Below are positions 33,561 through 36,300 of a stretch of 36,300 nucleotides of DNA, one piece after another (within the stretch, counting starts at the first letter, position 1; every line of letters starts with the position of its first letter). The translations under genes and the position numbers were made by a program. The notes under the pieces are model-generated. The model worked only from the letters and a program-made list of their open reading frames with translations, did not search any database and was not told where the DNA came from. This DNA is from Myxococcota bacterium (GTDB taxonomy: Bacteria > Myxococcota_A > UBA9160 > UBA4427), in assembly GCA_030748735.1 (NCBI GenBank), contig JASMLK010000063.1, forward strand, positions 1-36,300. Direction: 5' to 3'.

Positions 33561-34121
33561 TTGTCCAAGTTCGTGCTGGCCTGGATCGACTGTGAATTCG
33601 GCGGACTCGACGTCGATCTCCACGACCTCACCGAAGTCGCAATCATCCTCACCGATTCACGCCTGGTGGAACTGGGCTCGGGCGAATGGCGCGTGCGCTC
33701 CCGCCCGGAGCGCATCACGAAGGAAGCCGCCGAGATCTTCGGCTACGACGAAGCGCTGTGGGCCAAGGCACCGAAGCTGCGCCAGGTGCTGACCGAACTC
33801 GGTGAACTGCTGCCCCCGAACGTGAAGGTCGTACCCGCCGGGCAGAACGTTCGCATGGACGTGATCTTCCTCGAACGCGCCTACCGCAGCTGCGGCATCC
33901 CCTACCCCTTCGACTACCACGTGATCGACCTCGCCACGCTCTTCTACACCTGGTCGCTGGTGAACGGCGAAGCCCCGGCCGCGCTTTCCCTGCGACAGGC
34001 GGCCCAGACCGCGGGCACCCTCGACGGCGTGGTGGAGCACCGCGCGATGGCCGACACGCGCCTCACCCTCGAGACCTTCCGCCACTACATCGGCGCACTC
34101 TCTCCCCGGCTGCGAGACTGA
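33561..34121 (+). CDS. DEDDh-family 3'-5' exonuclease
   Basis: The protein, 186 residues from TTG 33561, has the acidic residues of the DEDDh (RNase T/DnaQ) superfamily. Asp10 and Glu12 lie in WIDCEFGGLD, Asp100 in GQNVRMDVIF, and His160 and Asp165 in EHRAMADTRLT. These bind two metal ions and cut RNA or DNA from the 3' end. It is shorter and more divergent than E. coli oligoribonuclease, so RNA or DNA specificity is unclear. TTG 33561 is preferred because homology begins there and GAGG lies five bases upstream; the frame is open to a GTG at 33492. It follows tRNA-Glu by 130 bases and may be transcribed with it. Confidence 0.8.
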   Translation: MSKFVLAWIDCEFGGLDVDLHDLTEVAIILTDSRLVELGSGEWRVRSRPERITKEAAEIFGYDEALWAKAPKLRQVLTELGELLPPNVKVVPAGQNVRMDVIFLERAYRSCGIPYPFDYHVIDLATLFYTWSLVNGEAPAALSLRQAAQTAGTLDGVVEHRAMADTRLTLETFRHYIGALSPRLRD

Positions 34122-34220
34122 CGGCGGCGGCTCGCGCCACGCACCGTTCCAAACCGCTCATCTCAACCCTCGCGATCGCGCCAGTGATCGAGGGCGGGAT
34201 AACGGGCCACGAGCGTCTCG

Positions 34221-35147
34221 ATGCAGGTCGACCACATCGACACCCCGGTCAAGCGCTACTCGAGCGGCATGCGCATGCGGCTGGGCTTTGCCGTTGCGGC
34301 CTTCCTCGACACTGAAATCCGCTTCGTGGACGAAGTGCTTGCGGTCGGGGACGCCGAGTTTCGCCGCAAGTGTCTCGGCAAGATGGGATCGATCGCGAAC
34401 GAAGGACGAACCGTGCTGTTCGTCAGCCACAACATGAGCGCGATCTCCAACCTGTGCACCCGTGCGATCCTGATCGACGACGGGCGCTGCATCCAGTCGG
34501 GCGAGCCCCGCGATCTCATCCAGGTCTACCTCGACCGTTCGGCGGCGGATTCGGACGAAGTCGAAACCGGCGTCTTCGACCTCACCCAACGCAGCAACGC
34601 CTACGGCAACCGCGAACTCATCGTGCGCAAGGTCGAACTACTCGACGCCGAGATGCGCCCCAGCAGCTGCTTCGAGATCGGCGAAAAACTCTTCGTTCGC
34701 GTCCACGTCGATGGCATGGCGGACACGCGCGGCAACACGATCGGCCTGATCATCAAGGACAACCAGGATCGCTGGATCTGCGACATCAACAACCTGATGA
34801 GCTGCGCGGGCATCAAGCAGCCCCGCTCGCAGCGCGAAGTCGCCACTCTCGAAATCGACCGCCTCCCGCTGGTGCCGGGGAGCTATCCCCTGGCGGTCAG
34901 CATTTCGACCGGCGGCCCCAACGGGCGGCGCGACTTCGTCGAGTGCGCGGCACGCATCGAAGTGATCGACAGCGACATCTACGGCTCGGGCGCGAGTCTC
35001 GGGCGATCGAAAGGCGTGACCTACCTCGAAGGACGTTGGCGCATCGAAGGCGGTGACGCCGCTACCGGGTGCCCGGGTCGGAGGACAGCTTTCGCTTCCA
35101 CTTGCGCAGCGCCAGGGCGTCGATCCGTTGCAGACACCGGGCGATGA
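34221..35147 (+). pseudogene. 5'-truncated Wzt-type polysaccharide ABC transporter ATPase
   Basis: The open frame of 308 codons begins abruptly inside an ABC ATPase. It has TPVKRYSSGM (signature region), IRFVDEVLAVGDAEF (Walker B) and FVSHNM (H-loop), followed by a C-terminal beta-sandwich region of about 135 residues, the layout of O-antigen/teichoic acid exporter ATPases (Wzt/TagH). The first 130-150 residues, including Walker A and Q-loop, are missing, and a stop lies at 34200-34202. The 3' end runs 86 bases into the opposite-strand kinase gene. No partner permease is present. It cannot bind ATP normally, so I call it a remnant, though the frame is intact, suggesting recent loss. Confidence 0.75.
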
Positions 35148-35688
35148 CGCCGTCCGGGTGAGCGAATACGGCCGAGGCGAAGTCGATCAGCACCGGATGC
35201 CCGTCGTTTCCCGCGAGCACATTGCTGCGATGGCGCAGGTCGAGATGGACGACGCCGCGCGCGTGCATCTCCCCGACCATCTCGTGCAATTCGGTGACGA
35301 AGCCCTCCGGCAGTTCACCGGCGAGGCTCCGCGACAGGATGCGGCCGGGGCGGTACTCGATCACCAGCGCAAGCGGATCGACCTGCCCGAGTAGCGCGGG
35401 GACGCCGCGAACCCCCGCGAGCTTGCGATAGGCCCGCGCTTCACGCCCCAGAACCCAGCGTCCGAAGGTCGAGCGCAGCAGCCGACCGCGTGGTTGGTAG
35501 TCCTTCACCACGACGCGGCGGCCGTCCGCGAGTTCCAACAGCAGCACGTCGGGGTTCGCCCAACCACCTCGGTTCAGCACCTCGACGGTGGCTGCGTCGA
35601 TCTGCGATCGCGAAATCGCGAAGCCACTTTCGCCGCATCGTGTTTCACTCGTGCTCGACGTGTCCGCCACCACGACGCGCCGGTTCAA
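35062..35688 (-). CDS. LPS-kinase/RIO-like protein kinase fold protein
   Basis: The 208-residue protein has kinase motifs: Lys62 in VVVKDYQP, the catalytic loop HLDLRHRSNVLAG with Asp150 and Asn156, and the metal-binding LIDFASA with Asp169 replacing DFG by DFA. The set resembles WaaP/Kdo-kinase and RIO-like enzymes that phosphorylate lipopolysaccharide sugars. It is shorter than most protein kinases and lacks membrane spans. The TTG at 35688 overlaps the stop of the preceding methyltransferase gene (TTGA); a GTG five or six codons later is an alternative. Its target, a lipid, sugar or protein, is not visible. The 3' end overlaps the Wzt remnant on the other strand. Confidence 0.75.
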   Translation of the reverse strand: MNRRVVVADTSSTSETRCGESGFAISRSQIDAATVEVLNRGGWANPDVLLLELADGRRVVVKDYQPRGRLLRSTFGRWVLGREARAYRKLAGVRGVPALLGQVDPLALVIEYRPGRILSRSLAGELPEGFVTELHEMVGEMHARGVVHLDLRHRSNVLAGNDGHPVLIDFASAVFAHPDGVIARCLQRIDALALRKWKRKLSSDPGTR

Positions 35689-36272
35689 CCGCCGATCAGT
35701 GCACGCACCGCGAAGAGCGCGAGCCCCGCGGTGAGCGCGATCAGCGTGCCCAGTTCGTTGTTGTCGACATACCGCTCACCGCTCCAGGTTCGCGCGAGGT
35801 CGTCGAAGGGCTCGGCGTCGGTCGGCGGGCGCCAGCCATGCAGATTCGGCCACAGCGCGGGCACCTCGTTGCGGTAGCGCGCGTAGGGGGCCCCGTAGAG
35901 GGCTTCGAGTCGCTCGCTTTCGACTCGCTCTTTGCGCGGGAAGTACTTCGAGAAGAACCAGGGCAGAAACATCGCCAACAGCCCGACCGCGAGCAGCCCA
36001 CCCGCGATCACCGCGAAACCGACCCCCACCAGCAGCGTCCCCGCGTAGAGCGGATGCCGCAGATGCGCGTAGGGTCCCGTCACGGTCAGGCGATCGTTCT
36101 TGACGAGATGCCCTGCCCCCCAGCCACGCAGGATGCAGCCGACCAGCACGACCGCGGCCCCGCTCGCAAGACTCGCAGGATGCGGCTGCAGGAAGACGAG
36201 CGCGAGGATTCCGAGCGCGAAGAACGGCGCGAAGCGCGGATTCAGGTTCTTGAGACGGATCGGATTGCGCAC
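35685..36272 (-). CDS. ICMT/PEMT-type membrane methyltransferase
   Basis: The 195-residue protein has about four to five hydrophobic spans and the family motif GPYAHLRHPLYAG (66-78), with RKERVESERLEALYG and YARYRNEVPALWP further on. These match the isoprenylcysteine carboxyl methyltransferase/phospholipid methyltransferase family, which uses S-adenosylmethionine at the membrane. Bacteria lack prenylated CAAX proteins, so a lipid or other acceptor is more likely. GTG 36272 is used because MRNPIRLKNL looks like a natural start, but no Shine-Dalgarno is clear and the frame is open to the window end, so a longer N-terminus is possible. It overlaps the kinase gene, suggesting a lipid- or envelope-modifying pair. 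Confidence 0.85.
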   Translation of the reverse strand: MRNPIRLKNLNPRFAPFFALGILALVFLQPHPASLASGAAVVLVGCILRGWGAGHLVKNDRLTVTGPYAHLRHPLYAGTLLVGVGFAVIAGGLLAVGLLAMFLPWFFSKYFPRKERVESERLEALYGAPYARYRNEVPALWPNLHGWRPPTDAEPFDDLARTWSGERYVDNNELGTLIALTAGLALFAVRALIGG

Positions 36273-36300
36273 CGCCCGAGAGTACGCGCGGGGCGATCGG

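Overview
The window is a GC-rich, gene-dense bacterial chromosome segment. Gene content and order point to a deltaproteobacterium-like Gram-negative (Myxococcota/Desulfobacterota-type): a yceD-rpmF-fab-glyA-nrdR-rib-nusB housekeeping run, an outer-membrane porin, type IV pilins with a sigma-54 promoter, a chemosensory cluster with a HEAT-repeat protein, and a DUF4388 regulator. This placement is inference from architecture; no 16S or phylogenetic marker was tested. Nearly all genes lie on the minus strand. Four-base start/stop overlaps (ATGA, GTGA, TTGA) and GTG/TTG starts are very common.

Region 1 (1-11697, minus strand) is signalling. It holds a DUF4388-receiver-GAF protein, then a chemosensory operon transcribed cheY, cheA, cheW, cheW, a multi-membrane-span MCP, a zinc-ribbon response regulator, a HEAT-repeat protein and cheR (cut by the window edge). 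Region 2 (11886-20074, minus strand) is a compact housekeeping operon transcribed yceD, rpmF, fabD, acpP, fabF, glyA, nrdR, ribD, ribH, nusB and a leucyl-aminopeptidase-N-domain-like gene. It lacks plsX, fabH, fabG, rpiB, ribE and ribBA, which often sit in this order in related genomes.

Region 3 (20328-23608, plus strand) has gltX with no visible Shine-Dalgarno, tRNA-Gln(CTG), and a porin behind a 400-base leader region rich in repeats and a promoter candidate. Region 4 (23651-27240, minus strand) has a TPR/alkaline-phosphatase-superfamily fusion and a coupled probable lipoprotein, followed by a truncated, frameshifted glycosyltransferase remnant.

Region 5 (27722-32793, minus strand) is a type IV pilus-associated locus: pilA-like pilin, an intrinsic terminator, a second pilin, a membrane-anchored TPR-like protein, an ABC ATPase and permease, and prepilin peptidase. 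A strong -24/-12 sigma-54 promoter precedes the first pilin. Region 6 (33354-36272) carries tRNA-Glu(CTC), a DEDDh exonuclease, a 5'-truncated Wzt-type ABC ATPase remnant at an apparent rearrangement breakpoint, a WaaP/RIO-like kinase and an ICMT/PEMT-type methyltransferase.

I see no CRISPR array, transposase, integrase or phage gene. The most unusual items are the chemosensory operon's HEAT and zinc-ribbon components, the TPR-phosphodiesterase fusion with its lipoprotein partner, the two gene remnants, and the regulatory DNA of pilA and the porin.
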